64,000 bases of DNA from Neisseriaceae bacterium (lineage in GTDB: Bacteria; Pseudomonadota; Gammaproteobacteria; Burkholderiales; UBA11063), in assembly GCA_947446595.1 (NCBI GenBank), contig CANFGS010000006.1, positions 1-64,000 on the forward strand. Direction: 5' to 3'. Below are positions 19,714 to 28,720 of this stretch, piece after piece. The translations under genes were made by a program, and so were the position numbers. The notes under the pieces were generated by a model, which did no database searches, was not told the origin of the DNA, and saw nothing but the letters and a program-made list of their open reading frames with translations. The number at the start of each line of letters is the position of its first letter. The first letter of the stretch is position 1.

Positions 19714-20946
19714 ATGCAGCATATTTGTGGTAATGAAGTTGATACTAAAGGTAAATATGGAGAAAACCTAGCGTATGACCTTGCTAAAGTAGCTTTTTTA
19801 AAGCAATGGTGCTATCAAAACCCAAAATTAAATAATGGTAAAGAATTATGTGATTTATTGATAATTTTCGACGATATAATGCTAATTTGGTCAATAAAAA
19901 ATGTAAAATTAACTGATATATATTATGATGATGTTAATAAACCTATAAAGACTGGTACGCCATTTAAAATAAAAGAAAAGCATAAAGATAAAAGTAAAAA
20001 GCAACTCATTGGTGCATATAAAGAAATATTTGAACGCGACGCTATTATTGAACTACCAAATTATGGAGTTATTGATAAGAATAAGTTCAAAAAAATATTT
20101 TTATGTTCAGTATTTATCGGAGATAAGGAATTTTGCTCTCCTTTATTAGAGAGAGCTGATGGCTTATTGATCCACACCGTTCCTGAAGAAGACCTTAATA
20201 TATTAGTGCACGAGCTAGATACTGTAACTGATTTTATTGACTACTTTAAATTTAAAGAGTCATCATTTAAAAATATAGTAGTAAATGGGAATGAGGGCAA
20301 TTTATTAGTAACTTATATTAATTTTAAAAATAACACTAATGTAAATCTAAATAACTTTGACCAGATTATTGTAGATGACAATATATGGGAACAATGGAAG
20401 CAAGATACCCGATATCAACATAAAAAACGAGCTGATAAAATTTCTATAATATGGGATGAATTAATCGATAGATTTATTAATGACAATGATTTAAGCCACC
20501 CTCATAATCAATTAATGTTAACACAACTGGCAAAACCGAATAGGTTTCTTCGTCGAGTATTAGCATCATACTTTAGTGAAATTATAAGCCAACAACCTAA
20601 ATTGCTTTGTCGCTGTTTAGTATCAGCACAGTTAAGCGATGTAATATATTTATTTTTTAACATAAACCTAGATTTAAATCATTACAAGATATCTGATATA
20701 AATCCATTATTGCTTACTAGAGCTAGTATGGCTTTATATGAGTACCCTGATTATTCAAAAGTGATTGGCATTGTAAGGCTAGAGAATAACAGATGTAACC
20801 AATATTTATTCGCTCTGATATCAGATATTAAGCCATTAACAGAAGAAGATTATATACGGTATCGCACAGAGTATTCAAATTACACTAACACAACTACTAA
20901 CTTATCTAAATCCAATATACAAGAATATGAAAACTGTAATCAATGA
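19714..20946 (+). CDS. Putative PD-(D/E)XK-like nuclease of unknown family
   Basis: 410 aa. Residues about 10-75 look like a restriction-endonuclease-fold core: KGKYGENLAYDLAKVAF (helix with Glu), then NGKELCDLLII and LIWSIKN, resembling the Glu...Asp...x-x-Lys layout, though Ser stands where Asp/Glu is usual in the x-x-Lys strand. I recall the GKELCDLLVV pattern from uncharacterised nuclease-like proteins. The C-terminal half is helical and unrecognised. It is the only plus-strand gene between the two operators, convergent with hsdR, and likely expressed in the lysogen. The weak AGGA before ATG 19714 leaves the start uncertain. Confidence 0.5.
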   Translation: MQHICGNEVDTKGKYGENLAYDLAKVAFLKQWCYQNPKLNNGKELCDLLIIFDDIMLIWSIKNVKLTDIYYDDVNKPIKTGTPFKIKEKHKDKSKKQLIGAYKEIFERDAIIELPNYGVIDKNKFKKIFLCSVFIGDKEFCSPLLERADGLLIHTVPEEDLNILVHELDTVTDFIDYFKFKESSFKNIVVNGNEGNLLVTYINFKNNTNVNLNNFDQIIVDDNIWEQWKQDTRYQHKKRADKISIIWDELIDRFINDNDLSHPHNQLMLTQLAKPNRFLRRVLASYFSEIISQQPKLLCRCLVSAQLSDVIYLFFNINLDLNHYKISDINPLLLTRASMALYEYPDYSKVIGIVRLENNRCNQYLFALISDIKPLTEEDYIRYRTEYSNYTNTTTNLSKSNIQEYENCNQ

Positions 20947-21034
20947 CAATTTATCGACTATCTGATATTTACCGGTAAACAATATTAACATACAGTATTT
21001 TTATTATTGTGCTTAGTCAGATACTGAACAAGAT

Positions 21035-24000
21035 TTAGTTAGCCTGATTACTGCACATTTCTTTTGCTTGCTCCATAACGCTCACAATAGCAGCATCGCT
21101 TTTATCAGGTGGATAACCGTATTTTCTAAGCAAACGACGAATTTCCATACGCATGTTTGCTTGTACGCTTTCTCGCACATGCCAATCAACGCTCATATTA
21201 GCTTTAATTGTTTTAGTTAAGTCTTTGGCAATCAATTGTAATATTTCATCTTGCATTACTTCACGAGCTGATTCACTTTCAGCTAAAGCATCATAAAAAG
21301 CAAGCTCATCATCAGTTAATCCCATATCATGACCACGCTTGTGCGCATCATTGATTTGCTTGGCAAGCTCAATAAGCTCCATAATTACTTGAGTGGTTTC
21401 AATAGCCCGATTTTGATATTTTTTCAATGAGGCATATAATTTCTCAGAGAATTTTTTTGACTGAACTAGATTATTTTTAGCAAAACTTTTTACCTTGCCA
21501 GTCAACAGCTTATTTAGCAACTCAACAGCCACATTTTGCTGCTTCATCCCTCGTATTTCTTCTAAAAATTCATCTGAAAGAATCGCAATATTTGGTTTAT
21601 TAAGACCTACTGCACCCAAAATATCAATAACCTCATCCGATGTAATTGACTTAGATATCAACTGATTAATTTGAGTATCCAACTGGGCAGCAGTTTTTTT
21701 CTTGTTCTCTTCTGGAATCAATTTTATAATACCTGCTTTGACTCCTTTATAAAACCCTACCTCCATACTAAGTTTCTCAGCCTCAGGAACGGTTGCGCAT
21801 AATGAATAAGCCTTTGATAATTCGGATACTAATTTTAAGTAATCTTTCTTACGCTCCTCACGTAACCCGATAATAAAATCTATCGTTGCCACAATGGCAT
21901 ACATTCTATCTTGTGGAGTAGCAGTTAGCCCATTAATGCCAAAGAATTTTGAATAATCATGTCCATGTAGCAATTCACGAATTAAGTCTATTTTTTCAAG
22001 CATAATTTGAGCCGCTAAACCAGTATCAACCCCAGTTATTTCTCTATCCTGCTTGGTATACGCTCCAAGTGCATTGCGTAAATGCTCTGCGATACCTATA
22101 TAATCAACAACTAAACCGCCTTGCTTATCTTTAAAAACCCTATTTACCCGTGCAATTGCCTGCATCAGATTATGTCCACTCATTGGTTTATCGATATACA
22201 TGGTATTCATACTAGGCACATCGAATCCAGTTAACCACATATCACGAACAATAACTATTTTTAGTGAGTCATCATTATCTTTCATGCGTTTGGCTAAAGC
22301 GTCTCTCGTTTTTTTAGTACCTATAAATGGTTGCCATGCTGAATTATCAGATGATGAACCAGTCATAACAACTTTAATCACACCTTTGTTTAAATCATCA
22401 CTGTGCCATTGTGGTCTAAGCTCTATAATTGCCTCATATAGACCAATTGCAATTCTTCGTGACATGGCAACTATCATTGCTTTACCGATACTAGTTTCTT
22501 GCGCTGCTTGACGCTTTTCAAAATGATCCACAATATCCTGTGCTACCAATTTAATACGGCTATCTGAACCCACAATAGCTTCTAAGCGTGACCATTTAGA
22601 TTTTAGTTGCTCTTTTTGATTATCTTCCTGAAACTCTGTTATTTCGTCGTACTCTTGGTCTATTAAATCGGCAACGGCATCTGGCAAATCTAATTTAGCA
22701 ATACGGCTCTCATAATAGATTTTGACCGTCGTACCGTCTTCTACTGACCTGGTCATGTCATAAATATCAATATAATCACCAAACACCGCACGAGTATTTT
22801 TATCAGTTAGTTCAATTGGTGTACCAGTGAAGCCAATATATGAGGCATTTGGCAAACTGTCTCTCATATATTTTGCATATCCGTATTTGACATCAACTGC
22901 CTGGTTATCATTTTGTACTTTTGCAGCAAAGCCATATTGACTACGGTGTGCTTCATCAGCAATAACTACCACATTTGACCTGCTAGTTAAAATTGACATT
23001 TGGGTATCACCATTTGCCTCTGGAGTAAATTTATGAATTGTGGTAAAAATTACTCCGCCAGCTTCACGATTTAATAACTTCCGCAAATCTAATCTATCTT
23101 TAGCTTGCACTGGAGTTTGACGTAATAAGTCTTTTGAATTAGAAAATGTAGCAAATAGCTGATCGTCTAGATCGTTTCTATCAGTAATTATCACCACCGT
23201 CGGATTTCTAAGTTCTTTTGCTGATACTAATAAACCCGCATAGAATACCATTGACAAACTTTTGCCAGAACCTTGCGTGTGCCACACCACCCCAGCTTTC
23301 TTGTTCCCCGATAAAGATGTTGCATCTATGGTACTACGTAATGCTTTATTGACAGCATGATATTGATGATAACCAGCTAAAATTTTATAAACATTATTGC
23401 CGTCAGTTTGAAATAAAGTAAAGTTTTTAATCAAATTCAAAAATGTAGCGTGATTTAAACTGCCACGAATCATTACCTCTAATTGCGGAATTGACAGCGG
23501 TGCTATATCATTACCATCAATAGTACGCCACATCATAAAGCGGTCTTCATCTGAGGTAAGTGTTCCTATCCTAGCATTAATCCCATCACTTATGATTATG
23601 AATGAATTATAGGTAAACAAGGATGCGATTTTATTTTTATATGTTTGTATTTGGTTAAATGCTTCACTAATACCCACATTTTCGTCTGACGAACTCTTAA
23701 GCTCAATAACAACCAATGGCATCCCATTAATAATCACAACTAAGTCTGGGCGTTTTTCCACATTGTTTTCAATCACCGTAAATTGAGACGTTACCGCCCA
23801 ATCATTATTTTGCGGATTTTGAAAATCAAAGATTTTAACTTTTTCAGTTTTAAATAAACCATTATCCTGCCTGATACTAACATCAATACCGTCAGTCAGC
23901 ATTTTATGGAATGCTTGATTGTTTTTAATTAGTGAAGGGCTTTGTGGTATAGATATTTGATGTAGCGCATCAATGATTGCATCAGGTGGTAATTTTGGAT

Positions 24001-24178
24001 TTATTCGCTCTAAAGCAAGCTGCAATCTATCACTGAGTAATACATCATTAAAGTTTTTACGCTCTGGGTATGCGCCATTAGGGGAAATATCATTTGCAGG
24101 TAAAATATTATATCCAAGCTCTTCCAGCCATGATAATGCAGCTTGTTCCAAATCTGCTTCAATAAAACTATTACTCAT
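21035..24178 (-). CDS. hsdR: Type I restriction enzyme subunit R (HsdR)
   Basis: Motor and nuclease subunit of a Type I restriction-modification complex: translocates DNA after recognition of unmethylated sites and cuts at a distance. 1047 aa. The N-terminal nuclease has the PD-(D/E)XK residues in RPDLVVIINGMPLVVIELKS. The SF2 motor has Walker A GSGKS in WHTQGSGKSLSM, DEAH in ADEAHRSQYG, and motif VI in QAIARVNRVFKD. The C-terminal helical HsdM-contact region follows. Its ATG overlaps the stop of the phosphatase gene (ATGA), so the two are translationally coupled. No frameshift or missing motif, so the system looks functional. Confidence 0.97.
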   Translation of the reverse strand: MSNSFIEADLEQAALSWLEELGYNILPANDISPNGAYPERKNFNDVLLSDRLQLALERINPKLPPDAIIDALHQISIPQSPSLIKNNQAFHKMLTDGIDVSIRQDNGLFKTEKVKIFDFQNPQNNDWAVTSQFTVIENNVEKRPDLVVIINGMPLVVIELKSSSDENVGISEAFNQIQTYKNKIASLFTYNSFIIISDGINARIGTLTSDEDRFMMWRTIDGNDIAPLSIPQLEVMIRGSLNHATFLNLIKNFTLFQTDGNNVYKILAGYHQYHAVNKALRSTIDATSLSGNKKAGVVWHTQGSGKSLSMVFYAGLLVSAKELRNPTVVIITDRNDLDDQLFATFSNSKDLLRQTPVQAKDRLDLRKLLNREAGGVIFTTIHKFTPEANGDTQMSILTSRSNVVVIADEAHRSQYGFAAKVQNDNQAVDVKYGYAKYMRDSLPNASYIGFTGTPIELTDKNTRAVFGDYIDIYDMTRSVEDGTTVKIYYESRIAKLDLPDAVADLIDQEYDEITEFQEDNQKEQLKSKWSRLEAIVGSDSRIKLVAQDIVDHFEKRQAAQETSIGKAMIVAMSRRIAIGLYEAIIELRPQWHSDDLNKGVIKVVMTGSSSDNSAWQPFIGTKKTRDALAKRMKDNDDSLKIVIVRDMWLTGFDVPSMNTMYIDKPMSGHNLMQAIARVNRVFKDKQGGLVVDYIGIAEHLRNALGAYTKQDREITGVDTGLAAQIMLEKIDLIRELLHGHDYSKFFGINGLTATPQDRMYAIVATIDFIIGLREERKKDYLKLVSELSKAYSLCATVPEAEKLSMEVGFYKGVKAGIIKLIPEENKKKTAAQLDTQINQLISKSITSDEVIDILGAVGLNKPNIAILSDEFLEEIRGMKQQNVAVELLNKLLTGKVKSFAKNNLVQSKKFSEKLYASLKKYQNRAIETTQVIMELIELAKQINDAHKRGHDMGLTDDELAFYDALAESESAREVMQDEILQLIAKDLTKTIKANMSVDWHVRESVQANMRMEIRRLLRKYGYPPDKSDAAIVSVMEQAKEMCSNQAN

Positions 24179-24675
24179 TGTTGTATATCCCGATTATATT
24201 TAGTCCAGTTGATTTTAACATAGTCAAACATTCCACGAGACAAGTTGCAATCTGGGTAAATTATCTTAAATGCTGCTAATGCCTCATCAAAGCTTTTATT
24301 CACAAATTCCCCATTGATTGCTAAAAATAACATTGCTATTCCAGCAGAACGAGACATACCTTGATTACAGTGTACCAACACTTTTAAATCATCACTCAAA
24401 TTGGTATCAATAAATGTTAGAGCTTCATCAATAATACTATGTGCAATGTAATCTACCTTGTCTACATCAACTAGGTTTAATATCAATCGACTACCTCTTT
24501 TTGCTATCAGATATTCGGGATGATCTTTCGGAGCTCCGTTAGTTTTATAACCTAACGCTTCCCTGTGATAAGGTTCTTTACATGCGTGAACAATTGCCCA
24601 ACCACTTTGAAATCGAACACTGCTATCGTAGTCAAATTGACTACCAACATATAAATTATTGTATACTTCAATCAT
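24175..24675 (-). CDS. Dual-specificity-phosphatase-like protein inside the hsd operon
   Basis: 166 aa with the cysteine-phosphatase signature HCNQGMSRSAG: nucleophile Cys103 and phosphate-binding Arg109, a proper C-x5-R loop. Upstream LNLVDVDK supplies a candidate general-acid Asp. The start MIEVYNNLYVGSQFDY is typical of small dual-specificity phosphatases. It is read between hsdS and hsdR, 5 bases after the hsdS start-side gene ends, and overlaps hsdR by four bases. It therefore belongs to the restriction operon. Its substrate is unknown: a phosphoprotein, or a nucleotide or nucleic-acid phosphate. Confidence 0.85.
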   Translation of the reverse strand: MIEVYNNLYVGSQFDYDSSVRFQSGWAIVHACKEPYHREALGYKTNGAPKDHPEYLIAKRGSRLILNLVDVDKVDYIAHSIIDEALTFIDTNLSDDLKVLVHCNQGMSRSAGIAMLFLAINGEFVNKSFDEALAAFKIIYPDCNLSRGMFDYVKINWTKYNRDIQQ

Positions 24676-24679
24676 AAAT

Positions 24680-25966
24680 TTAAACTCCGTGTGTCACGTC
24701 AATTTCACCTGACATGAGCTTTGGTAATAATGAGTCTCGAATATTCTCAAGTTTTTTACTTTCCACGCAGGTATTGACAAAATAGTCCACAATGGGCGAG
24801 ATAATTGCATTTAATTTTTTTAGTTGTATTGCATCTGGAATCAAAACTTTAGCACTTGAAAGATGTTTGCGTTGGATATGACCCATAGTAGTCGCTTTAT
24901 CTTGAGCCACTCCAATAAAATACTCTAAATGATGCTTAGTCCAATAATAATAAAACCACTTTGGATAGCTATCGGAAGTTATTTTAAACAGATGTTGATT
25001 TAATCCACCCATGCCACCACACCATATGTCCACCAAAAGTGTTCCAGACCATGAAAATACAACGTCTCCATTTGCCAATTTATACGTATTAGCTATGTTA
25101 TAGCTACATCGATCACTACTATCATCAACGTATCCTTGCCGTAACTCCTTAATTTTTATCACAGGTAATGACAATTCATTATCTTTTGGTCGATATTTTT
25201 GCATAGCAAGCCCATTTGTAAATGTAGCAACTTCATCTAAATTTTTTATCTGCCAACCTTTGGGGATTTCGCCAAACTCGCTATCAATCATAGCGCCACC
25301 AGAGTCTTTATATGGAGTGCCATTTTCATCTGGGAAATTAAAATCTATTATCCATTGCTTAAATATAATTTGGGTTATTTCATCTAATTTTTTACTGATC
25401 TGTTGGTTTACCTCTATTTTGTCATCAAGACAGGATAATATATCAGCAATTTTTTTCTGTTTTTCTAGTGGGGGTAAATTTATCACTAAATTTTTAACAT
25501 CGCTAGGACTAATATTTGCTTGATTTGCTGCTCCACCAGCATTTTTGGCTAAATAATATCTAATCTCACTCTGGATTATATGGTAGTATAAAAAATTATA
25601 ATCAATGGAATTTTTATCAGTAATTATAAATTTGCCCACACGTTGATTTAATAAAAGCTGGGGGCATTTCAATTTAACTCTACCTACTTTACCAACGGCA
25701 GACGCAAATTGATTAACGTTAGAACCTGTAAGAGATATTAATATATCATTAAAAAATAACTGATATTTACTTTTACTTTCAAATAGTTCATAATCTACAT
25801 ACTGAACATCTTCTAATGTTACATATGGAGAAACAATATTTTTAATTTTTATTACAGGAACCCCAACATTCTTGAAATCAGTAGTTTTAAAAGCATATCC
25901 AGAGATTATATCTACCACATCCCCTAGCTTTTTAACCATCCAATCAGTTGGCAATTGTTTCAACAT
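24680..25966 (-). CDS. hsdS: Type I restriction enzyme specificity subunit S (HsdS)
   Basis: Recognises the bipartite target site for methylation and restriction. 428 aa with two target-recognition domains in tandem. The first starts DWMVKKLGDVVDIISGYAFK and ends with the helix PPLEKQKKIADILSCLDDKI. The second starts GEIPKGWQIKNLDEVATFTNG and ends with the second helical spacer and LLPKLMSGEIDV. No inverted repeats or partial hsdS copies that would suggest shuffling. GGAG precedes the ATG; 9 bases after hsdM. Confidence 0.95.
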   Translation of the reverse strand: MLKQLPTDWMVKKLGDVVDIISGYAFKTTDFKNVGVPVIKIKNIVSPYVTLEDVQYVDYELFESKSKYQLFFNDILISLTGSNVNQFASAVGKVGRVKLKCPQLLLNQRVGKFIITDKNSIDYNFLYYHIIQSEIRYYLAKNAGGAANQANISPSDVKNLVINLPPLEKQKKIADILSCLDDKIEVNQQISKKLDEITQIIFKQWIIDFNFPDENGTPYKDSGGAMIDSEFGEIPKGWQIKNLDEVATFTNGLAMQKYRPKDNELSLPVIKIKELRQGYVDDSSDRCSYNIANTYKLANGDVVFSWSGTLLVDIWCGGMGGLNQHLFKITSDSYPKWFYYYWTKHHLEYFIGVAQDKATTMGHIQRKHLSSAKVLIPDAIQLKKLNAIISPIVDYFVNTCVESKKLENIRDSLLPKLMSGEIDVTHGV

Positions 25967-25975
25967 GCAGCACTC

Positions 25976-27478
25976 CTAGAAATCAAACCCAATATTTCCT
26001 AACTTATCCCTTACCTCATCCTGTAAGTGATTAGATTTAGCAAACATTTCAGCAAGTTCAGAGGTTAATCTTTGCATCTTATCGTCAAATGGCTCGCTTT
26101 CTACATAAGCCTCTTCCGAACCAACATAACGTCCTGGAGTCAAGATATACTCATGCTGCCTCACTTCATCTAGCATACTAACTTTACAAAACCCTTGAAC
26201 ATCTTCATAAGCCTGATCGTACTTCCATTTATGGTAAGTATCTGCAACCAACTTAATCTCATCATCTGATAATTCACGATGTTTGCGTGTTACCATCATT
26301 CCTAGCTTACGAGCATCAATGAATAATATCTCATTCTTTCTGTCATGCCCATTTTTAGACTTCTTGTTTTTAGTCACAAACCATAAGCAAACTGGGATAG
26401 TCACTGTATAAAAAAGATTGGTAGGCATAGTTACAATACAATCTACCAATCCAGCTTCAATAATATTTTTGCGGATTTCCAAGTCCTCTTTAGTATTGCT
26501 TGACATTGAGCCATTAGATAAAACAAATCCAGCAATCCCATTTGGGGATAATTTAGAGACCATGTGTGAAATCCAGGCATAGTTTGCGTTATTCGCAGAT
26601 GGTACGCCGTATTTCCAACGTGCGTCATCTTTCAATCGCTCACCCCCCCAATCTTTGATGTTAAATGGTGGGTTAGCTAAAATATAATCAGCTCTTAAAT
26701 TCTTATGTAAATCACCACTAAAAGTATCGGCATCTCGTTCACCTAAATTACCATCAATTCCTCGAATTGCTAAATTCATTTTGCACAAACGCCAAGTTGT
26801 TGCGGTATATTCTTGCCCGTAAATATGAATGGCATCTTTTCTACCTTGATGCTCTTCCACAAATTTTTGACTTTGTACAAACATGCCACCGCTACCGCAA
26901 CATGGATCATACACCCGACCTTCGTATGGTTCAATCATCTGTACCAATAATTTAACTATTGATGGTGGAGTATAAAACTCACCCTCTGATGAACCAAAAT
27001 TGCTAAGAAAATACTCATATACACGTCCTAAAACATCTTTTGCCCGTGATTCTTTATCACCAAGTTTGAAAGAAAACAAATCAACTAATTCACCTAATTT
27101 GGTCTTATCTATCTCAGGACGAGCATAATTTTTAGGTAATACCCCCTTCAGACTAGGGTTGTTTTTTTCTAGCACAATCATTGCATTATCAATAACCTGT
27201 CCAATATTTGGTTGCTTGGCGTGATTTTTGATAACTTCCCATCGAGCATCAGTTGGAACGAAAAATACATTATCTGCAATATATGCATCTGCTATTTCTT
27301 CTTCGGCATTGCCATCATTAATAAGCTGGTTATACTTCTCCTCAAATCCATCTGATATATATTTTAAGAATATTAAACCTAATACTACGTGCTTATACTC
27401 TGATGATTCAATATTACCTCTGAGTTTATCTGCCATGTCCCATAAAGACTGTTCAAAACCTAAATTCATAGTTGCCAT
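25976..27478 (-). CDS. hsdM: Type I restriction-modification methyltransferase (HsdM)
   Basis: N6-adenine methyltransferase subunit. 500 aa: N-terminal helical HsdM_N domain (about 5-150, LGLIFLKYISDGFEEKY), SAM-binding motif DPCCGSGG at 191-198 and the catalytic NPPF at 269-272 (ILANPPFNI). AGAGG precedes the ATG. First gene of the operon hsdM-hsdS-phosphatase-hsdR on the minus strand. The operon points away from the repressor gene, and its promoter must lie in the 408-base gap 27479-27886. Confidence 0.97.
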   Translation of the reverse strand: MATMNLGFEQSLWDMADKLRGNIESSEYKHVVLGLIFLKYISDGFEEKYNQLINDGNAEEEIADAYIADNVFFVPTDARWEVIKNHAKQPNIGQVIDNAMIVLEKNNPSLKGVLPKNYARPEIDKTKLGELVDLFSFKLGDKESRAKDVLGRVYEYFLSNFGSSEGEFYTPPSIVKLLVQMIEPYEGRVYDPCCGSGGMFVQSQKFVEEHQGRKDAIHIYGQEYTATTWRLCKMNLAIRGIDGNLGERDADTFSGDLHKNLRADYILANPPFNIKDWGGERLKDDARWKYGVPSANNANYAWISHMVSKLSPNGIAGFVLSNGSMSSNTKEDLEIRKNIIEAGLVDCIVTMPTNLFYTVTIPVCLWFVTKNKKSKNGHDRKNEILFIDARKLGMMVTRKHRELSDDEIKLVADTYHKWKYDQAYEDVQGFCKVSMLDEVRQHEYILTPGRYVGSEEAYVESEPFDDKMQRLTSELAEMFAKSNHLQDEVRDKLGNIGFDF

Positions 27479-27886
27479 TTTAATCCTCTTTGTATAAAAA
27501 TATACAGTGCAAAATATTAGTTTATGGTAGCGTTTTGTGAGGGTTATGCCGTTTAATTATTGCTAACCACTCCTACCTTAACCATCGGGTGCGGGTATAT
27601 TAACACCACTCAATAGTGAATAACTTATTGATAATATTGGTTTTTATTTGTGTATGTACTGGTTTGGGGCAAATTTGGGGCAGATATTACTATAATTATG
27701 CCAAAAATACAGGGGTATCCCGAATTTTGAGGCTACACCCTCCAGAAAATTTATTTCAGTGGAGCTAAAATTTTCATTGCCTTATAAACCATTATCCTTA
27801 CCATACATTATCTATTTTCACTCAAACTGCCAATTTGGTAGTCTCACGTGCAATAATTATTAGTACTGATACAGATGTATGTATCG
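27479..27886. other. Gene-free gap between hsdM and the repressor
   Basis: 408 AT-rich bases without a credible reading frame. It must hold the hsdM promoter (minus strand) and the end of the repressor transcript. Its one distinct content is the inverted arm-type repeat at 27663-27684; a short ATACCCCT-like motif lies about 30 bases from that repeat, as it does about 36 bases from the arm repeat beside attL. Confidence 0.6.
27663..27684 (-). repeat. Inverted internal copy of the integrase arm repeats
   Basis: On the minus strand it reads two 11-bp units, TCTGCCCCAAA and TTTGCCCCAAA. The 20 bases TGCCCCAAATTTGCCCCAAA are identical to 15269-15288 beside attL, but in the opposite orientation and 12 kb inside the prophage, at the end of the restriction cassette. 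Probably a relic of an attachment arm from another integrative element. Confidence 0.65.
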
Positions 27887-28546
27887 CTATAATAGCTTAC
27901 CTAATAAATAAACAACTCTACCTATAACCCTCAACTCATCATCACCGTTAAAATGTTTTTCTGGATAGGCTGTGTTTTCTGAACGTGCTATTAATTTGCC
28001 TGATCCTAGCTCTTTAAACATTTTTTTTATGAATATATCATTATGTACTGAAATAGCATAAATACGGTTATCAAGTATTTCAATTTGTGCGGTATCTACA
28101 ATAACTTTTTGTCCATCGTGTAATTCAGGAGTCATGCTATCACCCTGTACTTCGAAAATACAAAGGTTTTCCTCTTTCCATCCAAATATTTTAATATCAT
28201 TGCGATCTACAGCATGATGACGAACGATATCCTGCTCAAATATTGTATTGCCGTTACCTGCTGATAAGCGATTAGCATATACTGGGATTTGCGCTACTGT
28301 TTCATATTCATTTGCCCCATCTTCAACATCAAGCTGACCTGGCTGGAGTTTAAATAATTGTTCAACTGTCTTTGCTACTTTAGAACCAAATTGTCTAGTG
28401 CCATTTAAAATCATGTAGTATGGAGTTGGACTAATACTATACTTTTTTGCAAAAGCATTTACCGAGCCCTCAAAATGTTCTTCAACCAACCGCAAGAAGT
28501 TATTAACTCGAATTGCGTTAACTCTATCACTCACTTTATACCTCAT
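27887..28546 (-). CDS. S24-family phage repressor (CI/LexA-like)
   Basis: Keeps the prophage silent. 219 aa from ATG 28546. The N-terminal helix-turn-helix is about residues 12-65 (FAKKYSISPTPYYMILNG). The C-terminal S24 peptidase domain has nucleophile Ser137 in QGDSMTPELHDG, Lys174 in IFIKKMF and a candidate self-cleavage site Ala96-Gly97. So induction by RecA-stimulated autocleavage during DNA damage is expected. A GTG at 28534 with AGGT before it is an alternative start. It faces pR with the operator palindrome 17 bases from its start. Confidence 0.93.
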   Translation of the reverse strand: MRYKVSDRVNAIRVNNFLRLVEEHFEGSVNAFAKKYSISPTPYYMILNGTRQFGSKVAKTVEQLFKLQPGQLDVEDGANEYETVAQIPVYANRLSAGNGNTIFEQDIVRHHAVDRNDIKIFGWKEENLCIFEVQGDSMTPELHDGQKVIVDTAQIEILDNRIYAISVHNDIFIKKMFKELGSGKLIARSENTAYPEKHFNGDDELRVIGRVVYLLGKLL

Positions 28547-28562
28547 ATCGAAATAAATTTAC

Positions 28563-28591
28563 TCTCTCATTTTGAGAGATAGTGATATAAT
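28563..28591 (+). promoter_or_regulatory. Rightward promoter pR with repressor operator
   Basis: The 17-bp palindrome TCTCTCATTTTGAGAGA (28563-28579) is followed by an extended -10, TGATATAAT (28583-28591). Repressor bound here would cover the region just upstream of the -10. The half-site TATGAGAGA at 28742-28750 next to TATTAT is a possible second operator/promoter. Confidence 0.7.
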
Positions 28592-28594
28592 ATC

Positions 28595-28720
28595 GCTAGA
28601 ACTTTTTAATAATTTCCATTTTAAAAGTAAAGCCTACAGGCATTGCAGTGAAAATGGAATATGCATATTAGTTCTAGCTAACAGGTGGCTAAGTTTTTGC
28701 AAGCGACATAGCCATCTGTT
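28595..28720 (+). ncRNA. Two-hairpin structured leader of the rightward transcript
   Basis: Hairpin 1 (28595-28678): outer arms GCTAGAACT and AGTTCTAGC pair perfectly; an inner 9-bp stem TTCCATTTT with AAAATGGAA (28614-28622, 28651-28659) encloses a small GCC/GGC stem. Hairpin 2 (28680-28720): 12-bp stem 28680-28691 with 28709-28720, one G-U pair. The two are separated by one base and lie at the very start of the pR transcript. No T-tract follows either, so they are not terminators. The two-stem-loop layout recalls the put antitermination RNAs of phage HK022, but I see no sequence identity to claim. Confidence 0.55.

Noticed and set aside
20968-20979. 12-bp palindrome TTTACCGGTAAA between the nuclease-like gene and hsdR
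   Set aside because: No loop, no T-tract and no sign of a promoter nearby. It may be a protein site but nothing supports this.
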